Position numbers and translations under genes: made by a program
Source of the DNA: Flavobacteriales bacterium UBA4474
GTDB taxonomy: Bacteria; Bacteroidota; Bacteroidia; Flavobacteriales_D; Sanyastnellaceae
DNA length: 25,946 nt
NCBI GenBank assembly: GCA_002389295.1
Contig: DGOE01000099.1
Coordinates: 1-25,946 of the forward strand
Direction: 5' to 3'
Shown here: one piece after another, positions 14,105 through 22,173 of the stretch
How the letters are laid out: every line of letters starts with the position of its first letter
Position numbering within the stretch: the stretch's first letter is position 1
Notes under the pieces: model-generated
The model's database searches: none
What the model was told of the DNA's origin: nothing
Seen by the model: only the letters and a program-made list of their open reading frames with translations

Positions 14105-15079
14105 GTGCAAGACCCTTGGCTCGAACGATGGCGTGGTCCCTTGGCCAAACACCCGCAGGCGCTGGCCGCTTTGATGCGGCTGCGTTGGGCTGTGGGCTCG
14201 GCACCACTCATGGCCCACCACCCCGACATGGACTTCCAGGTCCTCGACGATGGGTGGTGCCGCGACGCCTTGGCCGCTGACTTGCCTTTGTTTGAGCAAT
14301 GGGCCTCGGAATTGGCCATGGGCAAAAGTCCGCTTCCTCCGGACATCCTGGAACCCGGCGGACAACTGCTGGGCAAACACTTCGAAGCCTTGATCGCCTT
14401 TTGGCTGGAAGCCAGCCCGCACTTTGCCCTCCGCGCCCACAGCGTCCAGCTTCAAGACGGGGGACAGACGGTGGGCGAACTCGACTTCCTCGTCGACGAC
14501 CTCCACCGCGGCCGCACCCTGCACTTGGAAGTGGCCAGCAAATTCTACCTCGCCGAAGAAAACGGCGCCGCCTGGACGTCTTGGGTGGGGCCTTCCGGGC
14601 GCCACGATACCCTGGGCGTCAAAATGGACAAGCTGGTGCGACAGCTCGCAGCCACCCGCCTGCCCGCCGGACGCGCCGCCTTGCAGGAGCGGCGGATTTC
14701 CGACCCCGACCCAGTATTGCTCATGAAAGGGTGGTTCTTTCACCACTTCAGCCTGCTGCACCGCCACTGCGCCCCGCGTTGGGCCCACCCCGCCTGCCAA
14801 GCCGGGTGGTGGTGCCGGCCCGATGAGGCTCACCACGTCATGGGCAACGACGCCGTCCGCATCCTGCCCCTGCCCAAAGGCCGATGGCTGGGCCGCTTCC
14901 ACCCCGAAGGCGGCGACCCGCCGCTGCACTGGACGCGGTTGGAACAGGTACTCGACGACCACTTCTCCCGCACCCGCCGCGCCCTCATGTGCGCCGTGGT
15001 GATCGAAGGGGACGCCGGCTGGGAGGAAATCTCCCGCGGCTTCGTCGTCCACGCCCACTGGCCCGAAATGGGCCGCTGA
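14105..15079 (+). CDS. DUF1853 family protein, nuclease-fold-like
   Basis: Protein of 324 residues matching DUF1853. The diagnostic segment is VGELDFLVDD ... LHLEVASKFYL (about residues 123-148), where Asp and the E-x3-K pattern look like the catalytic core of PD-(D/E)XK nucleases; nuclease activity is inference, and the natural role is unknown. Other family-like features are the early GKHFEALIAFWL helix and the MKGWFFH segment. The start is GTG at 14105: an in-frame TAG lies four codons upstream (14090) and no ATG precedes the conserved N-terminal helix WLERWRGPLAKHPQALAAL. It is divergent from the DUF4924 pair and convergent with the symporter operon. Confidence 0.85.
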   Translation: MQDPWLERWRGPLAKHPQALAALMRLRWAVGSAPLMAHHPDMDFQVLDDGWCRDALAADLPLFEQWASELAMGKSPLPPDILEPGGQLLGKHFEALIAFWLEASPHFALRAHSVQLQDGGQTVGELDFLVDDLHRGRTLHLEVASKFYLAEENGAAWTSWVGPSGRHDTLGVKMDKLVRQLAATRLPAGRAALQERRISDPDPVLLMKGWFFHHFSLLHRHCAPRWAHPACQAGWWCRPDEAHHVMGNDAVRILPLPKGRWLGRFHPEGGDPPLHWTRLEQVLDDHFSRTRRALMCAVVIEGDAGWEEISRGFVVHAHWPEMGR

Positions 15080-15118
15080 CAGGCCTTCAAAAAAAATAGC
15101 GCATTGCGGCGTTTTTGC

Positions 15119-16855
15119 TCAGTGCGGTGCAGGACCAGCCTCCCGCGCTCCGCCCGGTATGCGGATGTCCTCCACCAAATCCTGGACTGCAGCAGGGGGA
15201 GGTGCCGTAAAGCGCATCACCACCAAGGCCACAGCAAAATTGACCAGCATCGCCACCGCGCCGAAGCCCTCGGGAGAAATCCCAAACCACCAATCGCCCG
15301 TCAAGCCGGCCGCCGCAGCCTGCCCGCCATCAAACACGCCAAACTTGAATTTCAGAATGTAGAATATCATGGTCGCCACGCCAGCCACCATGCCCGCCAC
15401 CGCCCCCTCGCGGTTCATGCGCTTGTGGAAGATCCCCAAAATGATCGCGGGAAAAAACGAAGCCGCGGCAAGGCCAAAGGCCAAAGCCACCACCGCCGCC
15501 ACAAATCCCGGTGGATGGATGCCGAAATACCCCGCCACGGCCACCGCCACCACCGCCGACAGCCGCGCCGCCCGCAGTTCCCCTTTCTCGCTGATGCCCG
15601 GGCGGAGGGTCTTTTTGATCAAGTCGTGGGAAACCGACGCTGAGATCACCAGCAACAGTCCAGCCGCAGTGGAAAGGGCAGCCGCCAGTCCGCCGGCAGC
15701 CACGAGCGCCACCAGCCAATTGGGCAGGCGCGCGATCTCGGGGTTGGCCAACACCATGATGTCCCGGTCGATCCGCAATTCGTTGCGCTCCGGATCCTGC
15801 ACATATTGGATGACCCCATCCCCATTGCGGTCGGTAAAATCGATCAACCCCGTGGCTTCCCATTTGCCAAACCACTCCGGCATGCTGTCATAAGGCCGGT
15901 TGGACACCGTTTCAATCATATTGGTGCGGGCAAAGACGGCCACCGCAGGCGCCGTGGTATACAGCACGGCAATCAACAGCAAGGCCAGGCCGGCCGACTT
16001 GCGGGCATCCCGCACCCGCTTCACCGTAAAAAACCGAATGATGACATGGGGCAATCCCGCCGTGCCCACCATCAGGGCAAGCGTAATGGCCAATACATCG
16101 ACCCGCGACTTGGAACCCTCGGTGTAGGCAGAGAAACCCAGCTCTTGGCTCAACCCGTCGAGCTTGTCCAGCAAGTACATCCCCGACCCGTCGGAAAGGG
16201 TGCTGCCGAAACCCCATTGCGGAATCGGGTTGCCCGTCATCTGTATCGAGATGAAAATGGCCGGAATCATGAAGGCACAAATGAGCACGCAGTACTGCGC
16301 CACCTGGGTATATGTGATCCCCTTCATCCCCCCCAGGACAGCATAAAACAGCACGATGGCCATGCCGATGAGCACTCCTGAGGTGATGTCGACTTCCAAG
16401 AAGCGCGAAAACACGATGCCCACCCCGCGCATCTGACCCGCCACGTAAGTAAAGGAAACCAAGAGGGCACAGGCGACCGCCACCAACCGGGCCTGCTTGG
16501 AGTAATAGCGGTCACCAATGAAATCAGGCACCGTGAATTTTCCGAATTTCCTCAAGTATGGCGCCAGCAACAGGGCCAGAAGCACATAGCCACCCGTCCA
16601 ACCCATGAGATAAACAGCGCCGTCGTATCCGGCAAAAGAAATGATGCCGGCCATGGAAATAAACGAAGCTGCACTCATCCAGTCCGCCGCCGTAGCCATA
16701 CCATTGGCCCAGGGCGACACACCGCCCCCAGCGACGTAGAAATCCCGGGTAGACCGCGCCTTGGACCACACCGCAATCCCGATGTAGAGGGTAAATGTGA
16801 TGGCGACGAGGATGTACGTCCACGTCTGTACGGACCACGGATCCATGCTACTCAT
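15119..16855 (-). CDS. Cation/acetate symporter, VC_2705 type (SSS family)
   Basis: Sodium:solute symporter of 578 residues, large subunit of a two-part transporter. Family features: DFYVAGGGVSPWANGMATA (TM1-2), DWMSAASFISMAGI, GGMKGITYTQVAQY, GTAGLPHVIIRFFTVK and ALSTAAGLLLVISASVSHDL with the second sodium-site serines. A polar insert at about 325-375 contains DRNGDG (342-347), which has calcium-binding-loop spacing; similar inserts occur, as I recall, in the VC_2705/ActP-like group. Likely substrate is acetate or another short monocarboxylate, but this is by family only. The start ATGAGTAG overlaps the stop of the DUF4212 small subunit by eight bases, which fixes both. Confidence 0.92.
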   Translation of the reverse strand: MSSMDPWSVQTWTYILVAITFTLYIGIAVWSKARSTRDFYVAGGGVSPWANGMATAADWMSAASFISMAGIISFAGYDGAVYLMGWTGGYVLLALLLAPYLRKFGKFTVPDFIGDRYYSKQARLVAVACALLVSFTYVAGQMRGVGIVFSRFLEVDITSGVLIGMAIVLFYAVLGGMKGITYTQVAQYCVLICAFMIPAIFISIQMTGNPIPQWGFGSTLSDGSGMYLLDKLDGLSQELGFSAYTEGSKSRVDVLAITLALMVGTAGLPHVIIRFFTVKRVRDARKSAGLALLLIAVLYTTAPAVAVFARTNMIETVSNRPYDSMPEWFGKWEATGLIDFTDRNGDGVIQYVQDPERNELRIDRDIMVLANPEIARLPNWLVALVAAGGLAAALSTAAGLLLVISASVSHDLIKKTLRPGISEKGELRAARLSAVVAVAVAGYFGIHPPGFVAAVVALAFGLAAASFFPAIILGIFHKRMNREGAVAGMVAGVATMIFYILKFKFGVFDGGQAAAAGLTGDWWFGISPEGFGAVAMLVNFAVALVVMRFTAPPPAAVQDLVEDIRIPGGAREAGPAPH

Positions 16856-17117
16856 CGTATTGGTATTTCCTATCCAGCCGATTCATCAGCCAGACATAAA
16901 TAAAAATGAGCACCACAAACACCAACATGCTCCCTTGTTGGGCAAACCAGAAGCCGAGTTTGAATCCACCGATGCGCACCCCGTTGAGGACATCGACAAA
17001 CAAAATGCCCGCACCGAAAGAGACGAGAAACCACACCGCGAGCAGAATCGCCACATAGCGGATATTCTCTCGCCAATAGGCCTGGGCCTTTTCCAAGTCT
17101 CGGGGGTCTTGCTCCAT
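16848..17117 (-). CDS. DUF4212 symporter small subunit
   Basis: An 89-residue protein with two membrane helices (about 20-45 and 58-80). The signatures YWRENIRYVAILLAVWF and LGFWFAQQGSMLVFVVLIF, ending MNRLDRKY, are those of DUF4212 proteins, which are encoded directly before VC_2705-type symporters and are thought to be their small subunit. It begins ten bases after the stop of the sugar symporter gene and overlaps the large subunit by eight bases, so all three transporter genes form one operon. Confidence 0.93.
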   Translation of the reverse strand: MEQDPRDLEKAQAYWRENIRYVAILLAVWFLVSFGAGILFVDVLNGVRIGGFKLGFWFAQQGSMLVFVVLIFIYVWLMNRLDRKYQYDE

Positions 17118-17127
17118 CGCTTGTGGA

Positions 17128-18780
17128 TTAACCCCAGAAGAAGGCGTAGAGGACCGCCAAGATCACCATCACGGCGAAAGCGCCGATGTTGTAGAGCGGC
17201 TCAGTGGCAAACGTGCTGCGGGAAATGCTGATGCCCTTCGCGTCATCCGCGCCCTTGCCCTCGGAGCGGCTCACCACTGCGATCACCAACATCGTCAGCA
17301 GGGCAGTAAGGCCCATCTGGTCCAAGAAGGGCAGGTCCAAAAACAGCGCGCTGTCTGACCATCCCTTGGGCGCCACCTTGAAGTACATGGCGATGGGGAT
17401 GGACACCAGCGCGCCGGTGATGGCACCGCGGTTGGTGGTTTTCTTCCAAAACAAGCCGAGGATAAACACCGCGAGGATGCCGGGGCTGACCACCCCGGTG
17501 TACTCCTGGATGAACTGGAAGGCCTGGTCGATGCCCCCGAGCAGCGGCGCCATCACGCAAGCAATGCCCAGGGCGACGGCAGCGGAAATCCGGCCCATGC
17601 GCACCGTGGCGCGGTCGTCGGCGCCGGGGTTGAGGTACGGCTTGTAGATGTCCATCGTAAAGATGGTCGACGTGCTGTTGAGCATGGAGGCCAGCGACGA
17701 AACAATGGCAGCGGCCAAGGCGGCAAAAGCCAGGCCCTTCAACCCATTGGGCAAGAACTGCAGCAGCCACGGATAGGCGTAGTCGGGATTGGCACCCGTG
17801 GGCGGCTTGTTGGCCGCAGCCTCGCCCAGGCCCGCCATCACCGCAGCGTCCTGCGTCATCACATAGGCCGCAATGCCGGGGATGACCACAATCAGCGGGA
17901 GGATCAACTTGAGGCCCGCCGCAAAGAGGATGCCGCGCTGGGACTCCTTGAGGGACTTCGCCGCGAGGGTCCGCTGAATGATGTATTGGTTGAACCCCCA
18001 ATAGTAGATGTTGGCCACCCACATGCCGCCCACGAGCACGCCGATGCCCGGCAGGTTCATGTATTCCGGGTGGTCCTTGTCCAAGATCATGGCAAACTTG
18101 TCCGGCGCCGCCTCATAGATGGTCTGGAATCCCGCCCACATGCCGCCGCCGCCCGAGACGGCGTCCAGGGCGAGGTAGGTCGTCACCAAGCCTCCCATCA
18201 CCAAGAAGACCACCTGAATGACATCCGTCCACGATACGGCCGAAAGCCCGCCGTACAAGGAATAGGCCGCAGCAAAGAGGCCGAGGCCCAGCACCCCATA
18301 CAGCATGGGGATGCCCATGATGGTCTCCAGCGCGAGCGCACCCAGATAGAGCACCGAAGCGAGGTTGACGAAGATGTACAGTGAAATCCAGAAGACCGCC
18401 AGGATGGTCTTGAGGTTGGTGGAGTACCGCTGCTCGACAAATTGAGGAATGGTGTACAGGCCTTTCTCGATGAAAATCGGCAGGAAGTACTTGCCGACGA
18501 TGATCAGGGTCAGGGCCGCCATCCACTCGTAGGAGGCGATGGCCAGGCCAATTTTGAAGCCCGAACCAGACATGCCGATGAATTGCTCGGCGGAGATGTT
18601 GGCCGCGATCAAGGAAGCGCCAACGGCCCACCACGGCAAGGATTTACTGGCGAGGAAATAGTCCTCCGCATTTTTCTGGTGGCCCTTTTTGTCGCGGGAA
18701 ACCCAGAGACCCACGCCGAGAATCAGGATGGCATAACCTATGAAAATGGCGTAATCGAGCGCCGAAAAAGTACTGGTCAT
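17128..18780 (-). CDS. Sodium/galactose(glucose) symporter, vSGLT-like
   Basis: SSS-family sugar symporter of 550 residues, very close in pattern to Vibrio vSGLT, the structurally known Na+/galactose transporter. Key segments: NISAEQFIGMSGSG (61-74, with Gln66 and Asn61 in the sugar and gate region), IASYEWM with Glu85, YWGFNQYIIQRTLAAKSL (sugar-binding Asn and gating Tyr), and AAAIVSSLASMLNSTSTIFTM (sodium-site serines). About 14 helices, and the C-terminus ends in a TM helix as in vSGLT. The start at 18780 (MTSTFS) is chosen because it matches the short N-terminus of the family; the frame is open to 18897 but that sequence belongs to the divergent promoter region. Its position opposite an exported beta-galactosidase strongly supports galactose or glucose uptake. 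Confidence 0.95.
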   Translation of the reverse strand: MTSTFSALDYAIFIGYAILILGVGLWVSRDKKGHQKNAEDYFLASKSLPWWAVGASLIAANISAEQFIGMSGSGFKIGLAIASYEWMAALTLIIVGKYFLPIFIEKGLYTIPQFVEQRYSTNLKTILAVFWISLYIFVNLASVLYLGALALETIMGIPMLYGVLGLGLFAAAYSLYGGLSAVSWTDVIQVVFLVMGGLVTTYLALDAVSGGGGMWAGFQTIYEAAPDKFAMILDKDHPEYMNLPGIGVLVGGMWVANIYYWGFNQYIIQRTLAAKSLKESQRGILFAAGLKLILPLIVVIPGIAAYVMTQDAAVMAGLGEAAANKPPTGANPDYAYPWLLQFLPNGLKGLAFAALAAAIVSSLASMLNSTSTIFTMDIYKPYLNPGADDRATVRMGRISAAVALGIACVMAPLLGGIDQAFQFIQEYTGVVSPGILAVFILGLFWKKTTNRGAITGALVSIPIAMYFKVAPKGWSDSALFLDLPFLDQMGLTALLTMLVIAVVSRSEGKGADDAKGISISRSTFATEPLYNIGAFAVMVILAVLYAFFWG

Positions 18781-18833
18781 GATGCTGTAAGGTGTTGGGG
18801 ACCCCGTAGCATTGACCGGGCCTGCGCAAGCAA

Positions 18834-18846
18834 TGTACACAGTACA
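18834..18846. promoter_or_regulatory. Palindrome in the divergent symporter/beta-galactosidase spacer
   Basis: TGTAC-ACA-GTACA, five-base perfect arms around three bases. It lies 54 bases before the symporter start and 32 bases before the TAnnTTTG box of the beta-galactosidase gene, so it could bind a regulator that controls both directions. A shorter GGGGACCCC palindrome sits at 18797-18805. No regulator gene lies next to the pair. Confidence 0.35.
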
Positions 18847-18878
18847 CGATTGCGGCACCACTCCCCTCAGCCCGGCGC

Positions 18879-18886
18879 TACATTTG
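18879..18886 (+). promoter_or_regulatory. Putative -7 box of the beta-galactosidase gene
   Basis: TACATTTG fits the Bacteroidota sigma-ABfr -7 consensus TAnnTTTG exactly and lies about 40 bases before the chosen start at 18927. No TTTG is found at the usual spacing upstream (the nearest TTG, 18850-18852, is 26 bases away), so it may need an activator. Confidence 0.4.
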
Positions 18887-18926
18887 GCCTGGCTCAACCC
18901 CCGTTACCCCCATGCCATACCGCGAC

Positions 18927-21900
18927 ATGAAGACCTTCCATTGGACCCTGCTCCTCGTCGCCGCCGCCGCCTCTTGGAAAGGCGCCACCGCCCAGACCCT
19001 GCTGCCCTACATCGAAGACCCCGCGGTGGTCGAGGAAAACAAACTGCCCGCCCGGGCCAGTTTCTTTACCGCCTCCGCCGCAGCAACCACTGACGTGACC
19101 GGGCCCTCATACGGCGACCGCTACCTCAGCTTGGATGGCACGTGGAAATTCCGGTGGTCCCGCACCCCCGAATCACGCCCCGTGGGCTTCGAAGCGCCGG
19201 GCTACGACGTGAGCGATTGGGACGACATCCCCGTGCCCGCCAACTGGGAAATCGAAGGCTTCGGCACCCCCATTTATACCAACCACCCCTACCCTTTCTA
19301 CTGGCAGGAAACACCCAATCCACCCGACATCCCCGACGGTTGGAACCCCGTGGGCAGCTATGTCCGGTCCTTCGAAGTGCCCAAGAAATGGAAGGACCAG
19401 CGCATCACACTGCACTTTGGCGCGGTCAAATCCGCCTGCTTCGTGTGGGTCAATGGACAGCGCATCGGGTACAGCCAAGGGTCCAAGCTGCCGGCTGAAT
19501 TCGACATCACCGAAGCCTTGCAAAAGGGAGAAAACACCCTCGCCTTGGAAGTCTACCGGTGGAGCGATGGCAGCTTCCTCGAGTGCCAGGATTTCTGGCG
19601 GCTGTCGGGCATCGAACGCGAAGTCTGGCTCCACGCCCGTCCCGCAGCCCACCTCGCCGACATCACAGTGGACGCCGGTCTGGAGGACAATTTCACTTCG
19701 GGCGATGTAGCCGTGGCCATGGATGTGGTCTTCAGCGGACAGGCGCCTTTCGGCGGCCGCCTCGTCTGCACCCTTTCCCGAGGCGGCAAAGAAGTCGGCA
19801 CTGCGGCCCTGCCCGTAGAAGTTACCCCAGGGGACACCGCCCGGTGCACCTGGCGCCACAGCCTGCCGTCGGTCACCCCTTGGACGGCCGAAACCCCCGC
19901 GCTGTACGACCTCACCGTCGCCCTCCAAGACGGTGACGCCAACCTCCTTGAAGCCACCCGCTTGGAGGTCGGCTTCCGCGACATCCGCATCGAAGAAGGC
20001 CTGGTCAAAGTCAACGGAAAGCCCATCCTCATCAAGGGCGTCAACCGCCACGAGCACCATCCGGTAAACGGCCACGTCATCGACAAGGCCACCATGGAGC
20101 AGGACATCCGCACCCTCAAGGCCCACAACTTCAACGCCGTCCGCACCTCGCACTATCCCAACCACCCCTATTGGTACACCCTCTGCGACCGCTATGGGCT
20201 CTACGTTGTGGACGAAGCCAACATCGAAAGCCACGGCATGGGCTATGCCTTGGACCGCACCCTCGGAAACAACCCCGCCTGGGAACGCGCCCACATGGTG
20301 CGGACCGCCCGGATGTTTGCCCGGGACCGCAATCACGCATCCATCCTCTGTTGGTCGCTGGGCAACGAGGCCGGCAACGGCGTGAACTTCCAGGCGACCT
20401 ATGACTACCTCAAAGCGGCCGATCCCAGTCGGTTTGTGACCTACGAGCGCGCCGAACAAGACCCCAACACCGATGTCTACGTGCCCATGTACGCCGACTA
20501 CATGCATTTGGAGCGCTACGCCCGGCAAAACAAGGATGGCAGGCCCCTGATCCAATGCGAGTACGCCCACGCCATGGGCAACAGCTTGGGGGGATTCAAA
20601 GAATATTGGGACATCTACCGCCGCTACCCGCGCCTGCAGGGCGGCTTCATCTGGGACTTCAAGGACCAGGGATTGTGGAAGGAAGAAAAGGGACGCCGCT
20701 TCCTTTCCTATGGCGGTGACTACGGTCCGGAGGGCACACCGAGCGACCACAACTTCCTCAACAATGGCCTGGTCATGGCAGATGGTACCCCCCAGCCCCT
20801 CATGCTGGAAGCCAAGCAGGTGCAGCAGCCACTGCAGTTTCGCCTCGGCAAGGCCGACGGCACTGCGGTCAAGGCTTCCAGCGAATACCGCTTCCGCACC
20901 GCCACCGTAGACATCGCGTGGAGCGTGTTGATCGACGGCCGCGAAGTTGAAGGGGGCATGCTGCCAGCCGTGACGTTCAACCCCATGGAGGACCTTCTTC
21001 TGGACCTCCCCTTCAAAAGTGCGGGCCGCCTTTCGGACGAAGCTTTCCTCAACCTCGAAGCCCGCCTCACCGAAGCCGAACCCCTGCTGCCCGCCGGGCA
21101 CATCTTGGCACGGGCCCAATTCCCTTTGGAATCCGCGGGGTCAACCACCGCAGAAGCCGCCACAGCCGCAGCGACCGCATCGAGCGGCCTCGTGTCCATG
21201 AAGGTCGAAGACGGCAACGTCGTCCTGGGCTTCGACGGGGGCACCTTGACCGTGGACCGATTGACGGGAGAATTGACGGGATACCGTTTGGGCAAGCACG
21301 ACCTCATCATCAGCGGTGCCCGCCCCCATTTCTGGCGCCCCCCCGTCGACAACGATTACGGCGCAAACAGCCCAGAAAACCAGGCGGAATGGCGCGCGCC
21401 CTTCGGCACGGAAGCGGCCAAACTCACCGATGAACGGCTGGAAGATGGGCGCATGCGGCTCACCTTTGCCCGCCCCATCCTCAGCGGTGATGCGGTGGTC
21501 ACTGTGGAATACACCGTGGCCATCGACGGCGCTGTAGACGTCACGCAATCCATGACCGTCATCGGCGGCAAAGCCAACCCCGACATTTCCGGCAACGGCA
21601 AGGGGCGGGAAGCCGGCGAGCACACCAAACTCTACCGATTCGGCCAGCACTGGGTCCTGCCCAAAGGCATGGATGCCGTCGAATGGTACGGACGCGGCCC
21701 GATGGAATCTGCCGCCGACCGAAAAGCCGCCGCCTTTGTGGGCCGATACACCAGCACCGTGGCCGACCTCGCCACGCCCTATGCGCGGCCGCAATACAAC
21801 GGCACACGCACAGACACCCGCTGGTTTCATATCGTGGACAGCAAAGGGCGTGGCCTGGCGTTTAACGCGCAGGAAAAAATGGATTTCACGGCCCTGCACT

Positions 21901-22115
21901 TCAGCCCTGACCAGCTCGATTCCGGACCCGATAAAACCACCACGCAGGCGCACTTCAGGCTGCTCGACCCCGTGGAAGAAACCCACCTCGACATCGACGG
22001 ATTTTCAGCGGGGGTGGCCTGCATCAACAGCTGGGGCGCCCTGCCGCTGCCAGAATACCGGCTGCCCTACCAGAATTATGCCTTTGCCTTCAGTTTGCGG
22101 CCCATTCAACCATGA
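18927..22115 (+). CDS. lacZ: Beta-galactosidase, glycoside hydrolase family 2, exported
   Basis: LacZ-type enzyme of about 1062 residues that hydrolyses terminal beta-galactosides with retention. Signal peptide of about 23 residues ending in ATAQT, so it probably acts in the periplasm. Domains in order: sugar-binding (YLSLDGTWKFRWS ... PVPANWEIEGFG), Ig-like, TIM barrel with KGVNRHEHHP, the acid/base Glu481 in WSLGNEAGNG and nucleophile Glu545 in IQCEYAHAMGNS, Ig-like domain, and the C-terminal Bgal_small_N domain (HFWRPPVDNDYG; PYQNYAFAFSLRP). The size fits E. coli LacZ (1023) plus a leader. ATG 18927 starts a normal signal peptide; ATG 18912 would add five residues. It is divergent from the sugar symporter and 58 bases ahead of a TonB receptor, which points to one carbohydrate utilisation locus. 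The true substrate could be a plant or algal galactoside rather than lactose. Confidence 0.94.
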   Translation: MKTFHWTLLLVAAAASWKGATAQTLLPYIEDPAVVEENKLPARASFFTASAAATTDVTGPSYGDRYLSLDGTWKFRWSRTPESRPVGFEAPGYDVSDWDDIPVPANWEIEGFGTPIYTNHPYPFYWQETPNPPDIPDGWNPVGSYVRSFEVPKKWKDQRITLHFGAVKSACFVWVNGQRIGYSQGSKLPAEFDITEALQKGENTLALEVYRWSDGSFLECQDFWRLSGIEREVWLHARPAAHLADITVDAGLEDNFTSGDVAVAMDVVFSGQAPFGGRLVCTLSRGGKEVGTAALPVEVTPGDTARCTWRHSLPSVTPWTAETPALYDLTVALQDGDANLLEATRLEVGFRDIRIEEGLVKVNGKPILIKGVNRHEHHPVNGHVIDKATMEQDIRTLKAHNFNAVRTSHYPNHPYWYTLCDRYGLYVVDEANIESHGMGYALDRTLGNNPAWERAHMVRTARMFARDRNHASILCWSLGNEAGNGVNFQATYDYLKAADPSRFVTYERAEQDPNTDVYVPMYADYMHLERYARQNKDGRPLIQCEYAHAMGNSLGGFKEYWDIYRRYPRLQGGFIWDFKDQGLWKEEKGRRFLSYGGDYGPEGTPSDHNFLNNGLVMADGTPQPLMLEAKQVQQPLQFRLGKADGTAVKASSEYRFRTATVDIAWSVLIDGREVEGGMLPAVTFNPMEDLLLDLPFKSAGRLSDEAFLNLEARLTEAEPLLPAGHILARAQFPLESAGSTTAEAATAAATASSGLVSMKVEDGNVVLGFDGGTLTVDRLTGELTGYRLGKHDLIISGARPHFWRPPVDNDYGANSPENQAEWRAPFGTEAAKLTDERLEDGRMRLTFARPILSGDAVVTVEYTVAIDGAVDVTQSMTVIGGKANPDISGNGKGREAGEHTKLYRFGQHWVLPKGMDAVEWYGRGPMESAADRKAAAFVGRYTSTVADLATPYARPQYNGTRTDTRWFHIVDSKGRGLAFNAQEKMDFTALHFSPDQLDSGPDKTTTQAHFRLLDPVEETHLDIDGFSAGVACINSWGALPLPEYRLPYQNYAFAFSLRPIQP

Positions 22116-22173
22116 CCGAAGCAGCGCGCACCCCCCCCGTTAAACTTCACAGCGCGCAAAGGGTTGTTTAGAT

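Noticed and set aside
13814..15058. Long minus-strand frame of 414 codons
   Set aside because: Most of it is antisense to the DUF1853 gene, whose product is recognisable; only the last 85 codons (13814-14071) look like a real gene.
15080..15118. A-run followed by a T-run between the convergent DUF1853 and symporter genes as a bidirectional terminator
   Set aside because: The possible stem between the A and T runs is only about three base pairs with mismatches beyond, too weak to call.
19173..21119. Minus-strand frame of 648 codons opposite lacZ
   Set aside because: Fully inside the beta-galactosidase gene on the other strand; the translation has no recognisable family and is Gly/Val/Ala-rich as expected for a shadow.
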